A stretch of DNA of 64,000 nucleotides from contig NZ_JAYGIN010000005.1 in the NCBI RefSeq assembly GCF_034931005.1, positions 294,809 to 358,808 of the forward strand, in the 5' to 3' direction. Shown piece by piece: positions 47,734-56,462 of the stretch. The stretch's first letter is position 1; every line of letters starts with the position of its first letter. The position numbers and the translations under genes were made by a program. The DNA is from Arcicella sp034931005. GTDB lineage: Bacteria > Bacteroidota > Bacteroidia > Cytophagales > Spirosomataceae. The notes below the pieces were generated by a model. The model worked only from the letters and a program-made list of their open reading frames with translations, was not told where the DNA came from and did not search any database.

Positions 47734-50340
47734 ATGGAAATAAACTTAGCGAACAATTTTCCGATTATTGGTTTAGAACCCACTATCTCGGCTTTAATCT
47801 CACGCAATGGTGATATTACGGTGAGCTACGAAGCTACTTTTTCTCATTTGAATTCACTAAGCACCGATGATTATAAACTCATTAATGAAAACTTCAGAAG
47901 TGCTTTCGCTCAATTGCCTAACCACACTTTCTTACACGCCCAAACTTTCTTTACCACTTGTCTCTACGATGATACTGAACTAAACTTGCAACGTTCTCAG
48001 GAAACCTATTTAGGGCAAGCCAATGAAAGTTTATTATTTGAAAAAGCTTTTAAACAAACCAAAAGCTATTTACACTTTACCCTCTGTAAAACTCACCCTT
48101 CTAAAAAGGCTCTCAATACGAATGGGGTGTTTAGTAGTCAAATCAATCTCTCTAAAAGGGATTTTGATTCAGATACCATTGAAAAATTCTTGGATGCTGT
48201 TTCGGATTACCTTAATGTCTTGGGGAATGGTTTACCTTTTGTTTTTACTCAGGTTGATAATCAGACATTACAAGGGACTACGGGGGCTTTGAGCTTGTGT
48301 GAGCAGTATTTAATGCTTACACAAGACAAACAAGATTCTATCAAAGAAATCCACTACAATCGGGAGGAAAATACCCTCAACATTGGCAATAAGCGTTGCG
48401 GTATTTTTAACATTGATTCTATTCTGTCCATTAATGACACCGTTTCATCTTTCATCAATGACCCCAAATTAAGTACGGAGGTTAGTTTCTTCCCTTCTGC
48501 TTTATGCAAGGATTTCACCCACAAAATTGATGGGGAATCCATTTACAATGTGGTGGTTTTTAAAGAAAGTATTGAGGATTGTAAGGATGAGTTAAGAAGA
48601 CTGATAAAAACTAAAAACAGTTTGTATTCCTTTTCGGAGGAGAATAGAACATCCTTATTAGATACTGAGGAGTTTTTGAAAAACTTAGTAGATTCTTCAG
48701 GTAGGCTTTTTCCCATTCGCTTTTATGCGAATCTTATCTTTTGGACGGAAGGAACGCTGGAGCAATTCAAGGATTTAAAATCGGCTATTCATGTGGGTTT
48801 CAAAAAACGTGATTTAATTCCTTCGGAGTCTCATGCTGAAATGCCTTTGGTTTTCTTAAATACGATGCCAGGAAACGTAGGGAATATTGGAGCTGACCAA
48901 ATGATTCTGACTTATAATGAGGTGGCTTCTTGCTTTTTCAATTTTGAAGAAACTTCTGCCAACGATGGTAAAGTGGCGGTGGGCTTTCCCATGCTCAATC
49001 GGAATGGAGCAAGAACTTGCGTAGATATTTTTGCCGATTCGGGTAACTCCCGACAAAGAAAAGCCATTACGGGTTACAATTTCTTTTGTTTAGGACCAAC
49101 AGGCTCAGGAAAGTCTGTTACCATGAATACACTCATTAGAACCGCCGTTGAATCGGGGGCTTTTGTGATGGTGGTGGACGTGGGACATAGTTATGAGACG
49201 CTTTGCAAGCATTATTTCAAAGGTTCTTATTTCTCTTTTGACCCTGGGCAACCTGTCAAGATTAATCCTTTCAAAATTGATGGTGAAATGCCAGGAGAGC
49301 GTCGCATTGATATGATTCTCAAAATTCTTTTGAAAGCATGGAAAGGTGATGATGCCTACACTAAACTTGATGAGAACATTCTGCTTTCTTCCATCATGTT
49401 TTATTACAATTACTTAGCGACTTCCAAAAAATCTGGAGTTTCTATCGAAGCCAAATTTGATACTTACTACGAGTATATGAAAGGGGCTTTTAAGGAAAAG
49501 GAATTAAAACAATTGAATACTTCCAAAGAATTTAGAATTGAGCATTTTTTGGATGTCATGAAAATCTTTTATTTGGGCGGTGTTCATCAAGAGGTGCTGA
49601 ATGGTCACTATGATATTGATTTACGTAATGAGCGTTTAATTGTCTTTGAATTGGATAATATCAAAGGGAATAAGGTGCTTTTTCCGCTGATTGTTTTGTA
49701 CATGATGGGAACGTATGAAGAGATTTTGAAGGAGAAAAAGAACCAACGAAAGTTCTTAGTCATCGAAGAAGCTTGGAAAGCCATCATGACCGAAATGTTT
49801 GCGGAGTACATCAAAGAAGTTTATAAAACGGCTCGGAAGTTCAACGGAACAATTGGTTTAGTCACGCAGGAACTCAACGATATTATCAGCAATGACATCA
49901 TTAAAGATACGGTCGTTTCTCAATCGGACATCAAGTTTATTCTCTCGATGGCGAAATATGCTTCTAAAATGGAAGCCATTGCTAAAGTGCTTTCTCTGCA
50001 AGAAAAACACGTCGCCATGATTCTCTCCATGAATCGTGATTTAAAAACTACCGATAAATTCAGGGAGCTTTTCATTTACTGGACGGCTGAATTGTATGGC
50101 GTGTATGGTCTGCTTTTATCTCCCAAAGAATATTGGACTTATACCACTGAAGCTAAAGAGAAAAACTTAGTGAAATATCTGATGGCGATGGAGTTTAACA
50201 ATAAACTGATTCCAACGCTGGACTATTTAGATAAACTCTCTAAGGAAAACAACTTCCAATATTTTAAAGTGATTGACCACTGTAATGAGGTCTATAATTA
50301 CCAATCCAAAATCATGGCAAATCCGCATTTAATCAGTTAA
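47734..50340 (+). CDS. traG: TraG family conjugation ATPase (VirB4-like)
   Basis: 868 residues. Walker A GPTGSGKSVT at about 454-463; Walker B FLVIEEAW at about 674-681, with both acidic residues. The N-terminal 430 residues form the VirB4 N-domain. Length is slightly above the usual 830. All key residues are intact, so the motor of the secretion channel looks functional. In standard operons TraI and TraJ would follow, but here traK comes next. Confidence 0.9.
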   Translation: MEINLANNFPIIGLEPTISALISRNGDITVSYEATFSHLNSLSTDDYKLINENFRSAFAQLPNHTFLHAQTFFTTCLYDDTELNLQRSQETYLGQANESLLFEKAFKQTKSYLHFTLCKTHPSKKALNTNGVFSSQINLSKRDFDSDTIEKFLDAVSDYLNVLGNGLPFVFTQVDNQTLQGTTGALSLCEQYLMLTQDKQDSIKEIHYNREENTLNIGNKRCGIFNIDSILSINDTVSSFINDPKLSTEVSFFPSALCKDFTHKIDGESIYNVVVFKESIEDCKDELRRLIKTKNSLYSFSEENRTSLLDTEEFLKNLVDSSGRLFPIRFYANLIFWTEGTLEQFKDLKSAIHVGFKKRDLIPSESHAEMPLVFLNTMPGNVGNIGADQMILTYNEVASCFFNFEETSANDGKVAVGFPMLNRNGARTCVDIFADSGNSRQRKAITGYNFFCLGPTGSGKSVTMNTLIRTAVESGAFVMVVDVGHSYETLCKHYFKGSYFSFDPGQPVKINPFKIDGEMPGERRIDMILKILLKAWKGDDAYTKLDENILLSSIMFYYNYLATSKKSGVSIEAKFDTYYEYMKGAFKEKELKQLNTSKEFRIEHFLDVMKIFYLGGVHQEVLNGHYDIDLRNERLIVFELDNIKGNKVLFPLIVLYMMGTYEEILKEKKNQRKFLVIEEAWKAIMTEMFAEYIKEVYKTARKFNGTIGLVTQELNDIISNDIIKDTVVSQSDIKFILSMAKYASKMEAIAKVLSLQEKHVAMILSMNRDLKTTDKFRELFIYWTAELYGVYGLLLSPKEYWTYTTEAKEKNLVKYLMAMEFNNKLIPTLDYLDKLSKENNFQYFKVIDHCNEVYNYQSKIMANPHLIS

Positions 50341-50376
50341 ATCAAACGGAATAACCACATTAATAGTATTTTAAAA

Positions 50377-51066
50377 ATGGCAAAAGAACAAACACCCAAA
50401 AAGTTCATTATCCCTTATCTCAGGGATGTGGACGTAAACACCAAAACAGCCAAATGGCTGATGATAGCCTCTTTTCTTTTTAGCTTAATGGTTTCCATAG
50501 CCGCCTTTACTGTTTTTAGAGATGGTATTTTACGAGAAAAGGATAACCCTTTAGTGATGGATAAAAATGGTGAAATCCGTAAAACGTATGACATCTATAA
50601 CGATGGTTACGAAACTGTCACCAAGAAAGCTTTAGTTAGTAAAGGACATGAGTTATTCTTTCGTTTAGAACCCGATGAGCGACAAATTTTAGCCAATATC
50701 CAACAGAGTTTTTATTTAGGGGATTTTAGGGCTTTATACGAATTCTATCAGTCTCAGGGCTATTTTAATAACATTGTACAACGCAACTCTATTCAATACA
50801 TCAAACAAGATTCTATTGTCTTTGCGGGAAACTTGGGCAGATTTTACGGGAAAGAATTAATCAGAGGACAAGGCGGAGCAAGTGTAGAAAAGTTTTTAGT
50901 AACTGAATTTGAGATGGTTCAAAGAGATAGAACGGACAATAATCTCTATGGTTTCTATATGGATAAAATCAAGGTGATTAAAAACAATTTGGTCGCTGAA
51001 GAATCTATCAGAGGAAATGAATTAAATACTATTAACGCTCTAAAATCTGATATAGAACATGAATAA
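50377..51066 (+). CDS. traK: TraK family conjugation protein (VirB8-like)
   Basis: 229 residues: one membrane helix (about 27-47) and a periplasmic VirB8-type domain (YNDGYETVTKKALVSKGHELFFRLEPDE...). It overlaps traM by 8 bases, where a small traL is normally found in between. Inner-membrane scaffold of the channel. Confidence 0.82.
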   Translation: MAKEQTPKKFIIPYLRDVDVNTKTAKWLMIASFLFSLMVSIAAFTVFRDGILREKDNPLVMDKNGEIRKTYDIYNDGYETVTKKALVSKGHELFFRLEPDERQILANIQQSFYLGDFRALYEFYQSQGYFNNIVQRNSIQYIKQDSIVFAGNLGRFYGKELIRGQGGASVEKFLVTEFEMVQRDRTDNNLYGFYMDKIKVIKNNLVAEESIRGNELNTINALKSDIEHE

Positions 51067-52273
51067 TTTCTTTAATCTTAGGCTCATAAAATATCCTTTA
51101 TCGCTCTTAATCATTGGTTTAGGCGTTGCCATTTATTTAAAAGTATTTCCACCGAAACAGGATGAACAATCCAGTGATTTTGGCAAGGGGGCGATTAATT
51201 TAAAATTAGCCAACTCAGACACCACCATTAAGGAAAAGGAAGTATTTCAGGAGCAAACCAACACGCATAATCAAGGAAATCCTAATACGTATCTCGGTGG
51301 AGCTTCTTCCCAAGAAGATGATAAAGCTCGCCAGCTTGAAATCATACAAGAAAACAAGGCGGCTAATTTTAGAAGGCGAACCTATACCCCTACGTATGAA
51401 AATCGTAATACTTATCTGCGAAAACCACCAGTGAATCAGGTTTATGCTTCTGTGAGTAATGAAACCAAAAGTAAAGCGACAACTGATAATGTAACTATTG
51501 GCATTCTGAGAAAGAGACTTCAACAGGTGGAAGGCAAATCAAAAGTAGATTCGTTGCGTAACTCTAAAAATGAAGCTTCTGAGCAAAACCAAACTCGTGG
51601 TAAAAAGTATGATAAAAACGGTTTTTTAATATTGGATGTACCTGTTCCAGAAATGACAGCTTCTCTACCAAGAATCGACAATAATAACCGCTTTTATACC
51701 AATGGAAAGAATGAAGGGTTTGCTTCTGTTCATCAAGTTCCTGTAATGGCTTCCAAACGCTCAAATCAATATCAACTCCTCAAAGCACGTTTAGTCGAAG
51801 ATAAAACGGTCAGGGATAATTCAAGTATCAAACTCATGGTGACTGAACCTACGATTGTGAATGGAAGTCCTATTGAAAAAGGGCAAATCATTTTAGGTAA
51901 ATGTGTTATCAATGCCGACCGACTTATCATCACTATTAATGGCTATATCAAAGAGAATGATTTTTACCCATTAGAAGGCAGAGTTTTAGATATTGATGGC
52001 GGCGATGGGCTGAGTATTAATGCTCCTTTTGATACTAAACAAAGCAAAAGAGCATGGGGACAAAACGCTTCAAGTGCATTAGGTTCTGTCAATCCCCTAT
52101 TAGTCTATCAGCCAACGGGAAATATTGGAACAACTGTTACAAATCAAGTGGTAGGCAGTTTAGTCAATCAATCTTTGAATGGAGCGAATCAATTTCTCAA
52201 TGCCAAAATCAATGATGTCAAAGCCAATATTAAAACGGGGCAACTTTTGTACATCCAAATCAAAATGAATTAA
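51059..52273 (+). CDS. traM: TraM family conjugation protein (VirB10-like)
   Basis: 404 residues: N-terminal membrane helix (about 8-28), a long polar disordered linker (30-215) and a C-terminal beta domain (about 230-404: LLKARLVEDKTVRDNSSIKLMVTEPTIVNGSPIEKGQIILGKC). Bridges inner and outer membranes. Four bases separate it from traN. Confidence 0.82.
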   Translation: MNNFFNLRLIKYPLSLLIIGLGVAIYLKVFPPKQDEQSSDFGKGAINLKLANSDTTIKEKEVFQEQTNTHNQGNPNTYLGGASSQEDDKARQLEIIQENKAANFRRRTYTPTYENRNTYLRKPPVNQVYASVSNETKSKATTDNVTIGILRKRLQQVEGKSKVDSLRNSKNEASEQNQTRGKKYDKNGFLILDVPVPEMTASLPRIDNNNRFYTNGKNEGFASVHQVPVMASKRSNQYQLLKARLVEDKTVRDNSSIKLMVTEPTIVNGSPIEKGQIILGKCVINADRLIITINGYIKENDFYPLEGRVLDIDGGDGLSINAPFDTKQSKRAWGQNASSALGSVNPLLVYQPTGNIGTTVTNQVVGSLVNQSLNGANQFLNAKINDVKANIKTGQLLYIQIKMN

Positions 52274-52277
52274 TCCA

Positions 52278-53252
52278 ATGAATTACTTTAAATACCTTAT
52301 ACTCCTGAGCCTTTTATTGACTGGTGTAAAAATAAAAGCTCAATCGGACTCGCTTCGCCTAAATACGCCTAAAGATAGTCTTTCAAACCTTTATGTTTTA
52401 GCGAAATTAAGCACCAACTCCCCTCCTACGCTTGCTTTGAATAAAAGTAATATCAAAGGCAGTTACCGCATTTCAGTCGCATTTTTTAAGACTTCGCACA
52501 TCGTCTTCGATTCTAAAATTGTCTATTTTGACATTGGTTCTAAAAATGTTATCGGTGAAAAAGTCGAAAATGTGGACAATATTTTAAAATTAAAAGCTGC
52601 CTTTTTAGAGCCTTTTGAAACCAATGCGACCGTTATAACGGCTTCAGGTAAATACTATTCTTTCATCATCGTCCATAATGAAAACCCTTCAAAATTAAAT
52701 ATCATCATGGAACCCATCACGATGGACTGGAGCAGTGCCATCAATAATATTGACTCTGATGGTAAAATTATTTTTACCCAAACATCAGAAGGTCTGGACG
52801 AAACGACGTTTAAAGCTTTGTCTTTGTTTGCTCTCAAACAAAAGAATATTAAGCACATCAGAAATACCGTCGGCAATGTGCGTATGGAAGTTCAGAATAT
52901 TCTCTCCAAAGATGATAATATACTTATCACTTTAAAGATGAAAAATAAGTCTCATTTGAATTATGAGGTGGAACTACTCAAAGCGTATATCCGTGACAGT
53001 GAAACCAATAAAAGGGATTTGACTCAGGAAGTAGAAGTAAAACCTACTTTCCTCTACTTGACGAATCAAAGTAAGTCCAAAAGGAAAATTGGAGAAGCCA
53101 AAGGTGAATACGGGATTGTCTTATTATTCAACAAGTTTGCCATCGCTAAAAATAAAACTTTTGACATAGATATAGTTGAAAAAAATGGCGGACGCAATTT
53201 CAATCTGAAAATTGATTTTGAAACTTTTTACTACCAAATGAAACAATTATAA
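52278..53252 (+). CDS. traN: TraN family conjugation protein (DUF4138, VirB9-like)
   Basis: 324 residues with a signal peptide (about 1-22, ending IKAQ) and a beta-rich VirB9-like architecture. Outer-membrane or periplasmic part of the channel core with TraM. Four bases before traO. Confidence 0.8.
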   Translation: MNYFKYLILLSLLLTGVKIKAQSDSLRLNTPKDSLSNLYVLAKLSTNSPPTLALNKSNIKGSYRISVAFFKTSHIVFDSKIVYFDIGSKNVIGEKVENVDNILKLKAAFLEPFETNATVITASGKYYSFIIVHNENPSKLNIIMEPITMDWSSAINNIDSDGKIIFTQTSEGLDETTFKALSLFALKQKNIKHIRNTVGNVRMEVQNILSKDDNILITLKMKNKSHLNYEVELLKAYIRDSETNKRDLTQEVEVKPTFLYLTNQSKSKRKIGEAKGEYGIVLLFNKFAIAKNKTFDIDIVEKNGGRNFNLKIDFETFYYQMKQL

Positions 53253-53256
53253 GTCT

Positions 53257-53823
53257 ATGAAAAAGTATTTTTTATATCTCAACTTAGTCTTCTTGGTTTT
53301 GCTATCCTTCCATGGGAACAGCCAAATAAGAACCAAGGGAGCTAACTATTTGGAAGTCTCCGCAGGGATTCCATTACTCATAGATGATGGTGTATTTTCT
53401 TTAAAAAATGGAGAAAAAACGATTGGGGTTTCCTATGCCATCGGCACATCAAGAGGAAATTATCATCGGCTCAATTTTGTGTACCGAAAGGAGTTTGTAA
53501 AAGCAACCACCGTCTCAAGCAATTATGAAAACTACGTCTTTAAATATGCTTATGAAAATACACTTTTGAAGGGACGAAATCATTTATCTTACTTGGGATT
53601 CCTCTATGGATTAGGCTTGGGCGTTGAGAACTTGAATAATTCCTACAATACCAACTTACAAAACTCCACCGTCTATCCATTAGCAACTATTGGTTTGAAT
53701 TTCGAGAAATTTATTGGTTCAGGCTTTGGAATATTTATTCGTATAGACACCGACGCAACCACCAGTGCTATTTCCCAAAGGATAAAAGCAAATGCGGGTT
53801 TGGGTTTAAAAATTAAACTTTAA
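53257..53823 (+). CDS. traO: TraO family conjugation protein
   Basis: 188 residues with signal peptide (1-22, ending NSQ) and a beta-barrel-like pattern of alternating residues and aromatic girdles to the C terminus (ANAGLGLKIKL). TraO is an outer-membrane part of Bacteroidota conjugation systems. Five bases before the next gene. Confidence 0.72.
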   Translation: MKKYFLYLNLVFLVLLSFHGNSQIRTKGANYLEVSAGIPLLIDDGVFSLKNGEKTIGVSYAIGTSRGNYHRLNFVYRKEFVKATTVSSNYENYVFKYAYENTLLKGRNHLSYLGFLYGLGLGVENLNNSYNTNLQNSTVYPLATIGLNFEKFIGSGFGIFIRIDTDATTSAISQRIKANAGLGLKIKL

Positions 53824-53828
53824 AATTA

Positions 53829-54302
53829 ATGAAAAAATATCTAAGTATCCTTTGTCTTCTATTGATGGGCTGGAGCTGTCGCCCGCAAGAAGATATTACC
53901 ATTACCGACAGTAGCATATTTGATTATAATTTTCAGATTTTCATTACGGGGAAGAACAATGACACGCTAAATGTTAATAAATGGTATCAATATGAGGTTT
54001 ATCTCAAACCATTTTCGACGAATAAACTGCTGAATCATCAGCGAAAAATTGTACTAAGTCCTGTCATAAGCGTTGGAAAATTAGGCTCATACCAAGTTCT
54101 AAACCTTCGTGGGGATTCTCTCACCAGCGTGCAACGTTTCGGGGATGTGGTGCAATTATCCAGTGATTCGCTCATCAATAATCGCTTTATTTTGAAAGAA
54201 AAATTTGATAATCCGAATGTGCAAGGAGCAATTACCCAGACTACTACCGTTCAATGGAATTCTATTAATAAGGTTTTTAGTAATAATATTTATGTGAGGT
54301 GA
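53829..54302 (+). CDS. traQ: TraQ-like lipoprotein (DUF3872 type)
   Basis: 157 residues. Lipobox LLMGWSC (Cys17) and a beta-rich domain similar in plan to DUF3872/TraQ proteins (FQIFITGKNNDTLNVNKWYQYEVYLKP). Anchored to a membrane by lipid. Last gene of the tra operon; the TraP gene normally lying before it is absent. Family assignment is from order and plan. Confidence 0.62.
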   Translation: MKKYLSILCLLLMGWSCRPQEDITITDSSIFDYNFQIFITGKNNDTLNVNKWYQYEVYLKPFSTNKLLNHQRKIVLSPVISVGKLGSYQVLNLRGDSLTSVQRFGDVVQLSSDSLINNRFILKEKFDNPNVQGAITQTTTVQWNSINKVFSNNIYVR

Positions 54303-54369
54303 GATTGTTAGATAATCCATAAAAGCATGACATAAACTACAAAATATGCTTTTCACTTTGTCAAAAAAT

Positions 54370-54404
54370 AAGCCCAGTTAGTCTTTTGAAGACTAACTGG
54401 GCTT
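54370..54404. terminator. Strong bidirectional terminator between tra and rpn genes
   Basis: 14-bp perfect stem AAGCCCAGTTAGTC with GACTAACTGGGCTT. The minus strand continues in T6, the plus strand only in a short T stretch. Confidence 0.9.
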
Positions 54405-54426
54405 TAAGATTAACATAATATCAAGT

Positions 54427-55290
54427 TTAACTATTTACAGCTAACTGAACAACTAAATCTTCACTTACACCAACCGTTTCTGCTATTTGTTTATTCGTTA
54501 AAATTCCTAAGCCTAATAAATTCTTAATCGTTTTTATCTTATCAGCCATTCTCGCAGCTTCTATTTTTTTACTTTCTGCTTTTACGGATTCCGCATTTCG
54601 AGCAATCAAGATTTCTAAGGACGCTTTTTCATCGGGAGTCATTTTACGACTATCTAACTCATCGATGGCAACCTTTAACCAGTCTTCATCCCAAAATTTC
54701 GGAAATTGTATCGGTTGAGTTATTGTATGAATAGTTCTCATCGTAAATATTAATTTTTCTAAATCTGTCTGACAATCAGCTTCTTCTTTTGTAAATTTAT
54801 CTAATTCTATCGTAATAAACGTCATTTGGTCATCAAAAAGTTCTCCTTCTTCATTTCTTAGATTCGCAATAGTATGATACTGAGCATGAGGAAGAATATT
54901 CTTAGCCAAAAGTGCAACACAATAGATTTTAGAGAGTGTTCCGTAATCAAACTTCCCACGTTTTACCATCGCATTAAACTTATGCAAAGCGTAGAATTTC
55001 ATTCGTTGAACAAAATATGGAGCATCTCCGTACTGCATCTCAACAATAAAGTGATTATCATTTTCATCTTTACAAGCTAAATCAAAAATACCACTTCGTC
55101 CATCTTGTGTTATACCTTCAAAAGTATTTTTATCAAATTTCACTTCTGTAATTGGAACTTCAGATTTAATGAGAGCTTGTAATGCTCGACGTAAGAATAA
55201 TGTATTAGATTCATTCCCAAAAGTAGCTTTAAATCCATAATCTGAAATTATTGGTATAAAAATTTGGTCTTCTATATAAAGTGCTTCCAT
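54427..55290 (-). CDS. Rpn family PD-(D/E)XK nuclease
   Basis: 287 residues. Nuclease core at about 18-95: SDYGFKATFG, then GRSGIFDLACKDENDNHFIVEMQ, with the catalytic Asp and ExQ. The C terminus carries a small helical domain (LGLGILTNKQIAETVGVSEDLV). Rpn proteins promote recombination and some act in phage defence. Complete and apparently functional, alone on the minus strand at the start of the defence block. Confidence 0.85.
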   Translation of the reverse strand: MEALYIEDQIFIPIISDYGFKATFGNESNTLFLRRALQALIKSEVPITEVKFDKNTFEGITQDGRSGIFDLACKDENDNHFIVEMQYGDAPYFVQRMKFYALHKFNAMVKRGKFDYGTLSKIYCVALLAKNILPHAQYHTIANLRNEEGELFDDQMTFITIELDKFTKEEADCQTDLEKLIFTMRTIHTITQPIQFPKFWDEDWLKVAIDELDSRKMTPDEKASLEILIARNAESVKAESKKIEAARMADKIKTIKNLLGLGILTNKQIAETVGVSEDLVVQLAVNS

Positions 55291-55515
55291 GCTATAAAAT
55301 TAACAATATTGAAAATGGATTCAAAATCATTGTTTTCTAAAACATCTGAATATTCCCACTTGATTTTTTCTCTGGTCATTTTTTTAAAAAATCCCCTTTA
55401 ATTGATAGATTCCTAAGTCAATTGTTGCTAAAGGTCTGCAAATATTATTTAACGGTAGTTTTAGATATAAGAAAAACAAGTAACTTGGACTCATTAATTT
55501 TACACAATATAATTT

Positions 55516-56406
55516 ATGAATCTTGAAAGAAGTTCTGAAGTAAGTCAAATAAAAAGAGTATTCAAATTGCTACAACTATTACACGAGCCTAAATATTCTG
55601 TAATAAGTTTTGCAAAAATGTTTAACGTAGGACGACAAACAATTTATCGAGACCTTGAATTATTAGAAGAATTAGGATATTTCGTTGACAAAAAAAATAA
55701 TAAATACTTTATTTTTGAAGCTACCCCTAAAACTACATTCACAGAAGAAGAAACGGCACTACTACATGAATGTATAGCGTCTATTTCTAATAACACTCCT
55801 CTAAAATCAAGTATTCTCAAAAAACTATCTGCTTCTTCATATATCGCTCCACAGTCAGACGAACTGAAAGATAAACATTTAGGCACTATCGTTCAGAAAC
55901 TTCAAGTAGCAATAAATTCGGAATGTTCTGTCAAACTAATTAATTATCATTCATTAAATACTGAAGAAATCAAGGATAGATTCGTAACTCCTTTAAAATT
56001 GAGTTTGGACTATTCAACACTCTCTGCGATTGAGACAGGAAAAGAAAAAACGTATAAAGTAAAACGTATTACTGATGTTGAGATTCAGTATGACAAGAAA
56101 ACAGGAATTAGAAAAGCAATGAATGTGGATGTTTTCGGTTGTTCTTCGACAGAATCTATATCTATTCATTTGTATTTAAGTAAAAGAGCTTTCCAACTAT
56201 TTTATGAAGAATATCCTTCAGCGAGAGTATATCTAAGCAAGCATAAAGAGCTGAACGATTTTCCTTATGAATTGAAATTAGATGTACAAAACTATGCAGG
56301 TATTGGCAGGTGGTGTTTGGGTTTGATTGGCGAATTGAAAGTAATTGACGATGAAGGACTTAGAAATTATTTGAATGAACGGTTGAAGATTGGTGGAGAG
56401 TTTTAG
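55516..56406 (+). CDS. WYL-domain transcriptional regulator of the cas operon
   Basis: 296 residues. HTH of the HTH_11/DeoR kind at about 11-55 (LLQLLHEPKYSVISFAKMFNVGRQTIYRDLELLEELGYFV), then a WYL-like domain (about 130-235) and a C-terminal extension. WYL proteins sense nucleic-acid or nucleotide ligands and often control CRISPR-Cas and other defence loci. First gene of the probable cas transcript, 56 bases before cas8b. No clear promoter found in the 225-base gap upstream. Confidence 0.85.
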   Translation: MNLERSSEVSQIKRVFKLLQLLHEPKYSVISFAKMFNVGRQTIYRDLELLEELGYFVDKKNNKYFIFEATPKTTFTEEETALLHECIASISNNTPLKSSILKKLSASSYIAPQSDELKDKHLGTIVQKLQVAINSECSVKLINYHSLNTEEIKDRFVTPLKLSLDYSTLSAIETGKEKTYKVKRITDVEIQYDKKTGIRKAMNVDVFGCSSTESISIHLYLSKRAFQLFYEEYPSARVYLSKHKELNDFPYELKLDVQNYAGIGRWCLGLIGELKVIDDEGLRNYLNERLKIGGEF

Positions 56407-56462
56407 ATTTTGTACCATCAGATGACACAAGTAGTGGATTAAATTTGAAAAAATATATAACT

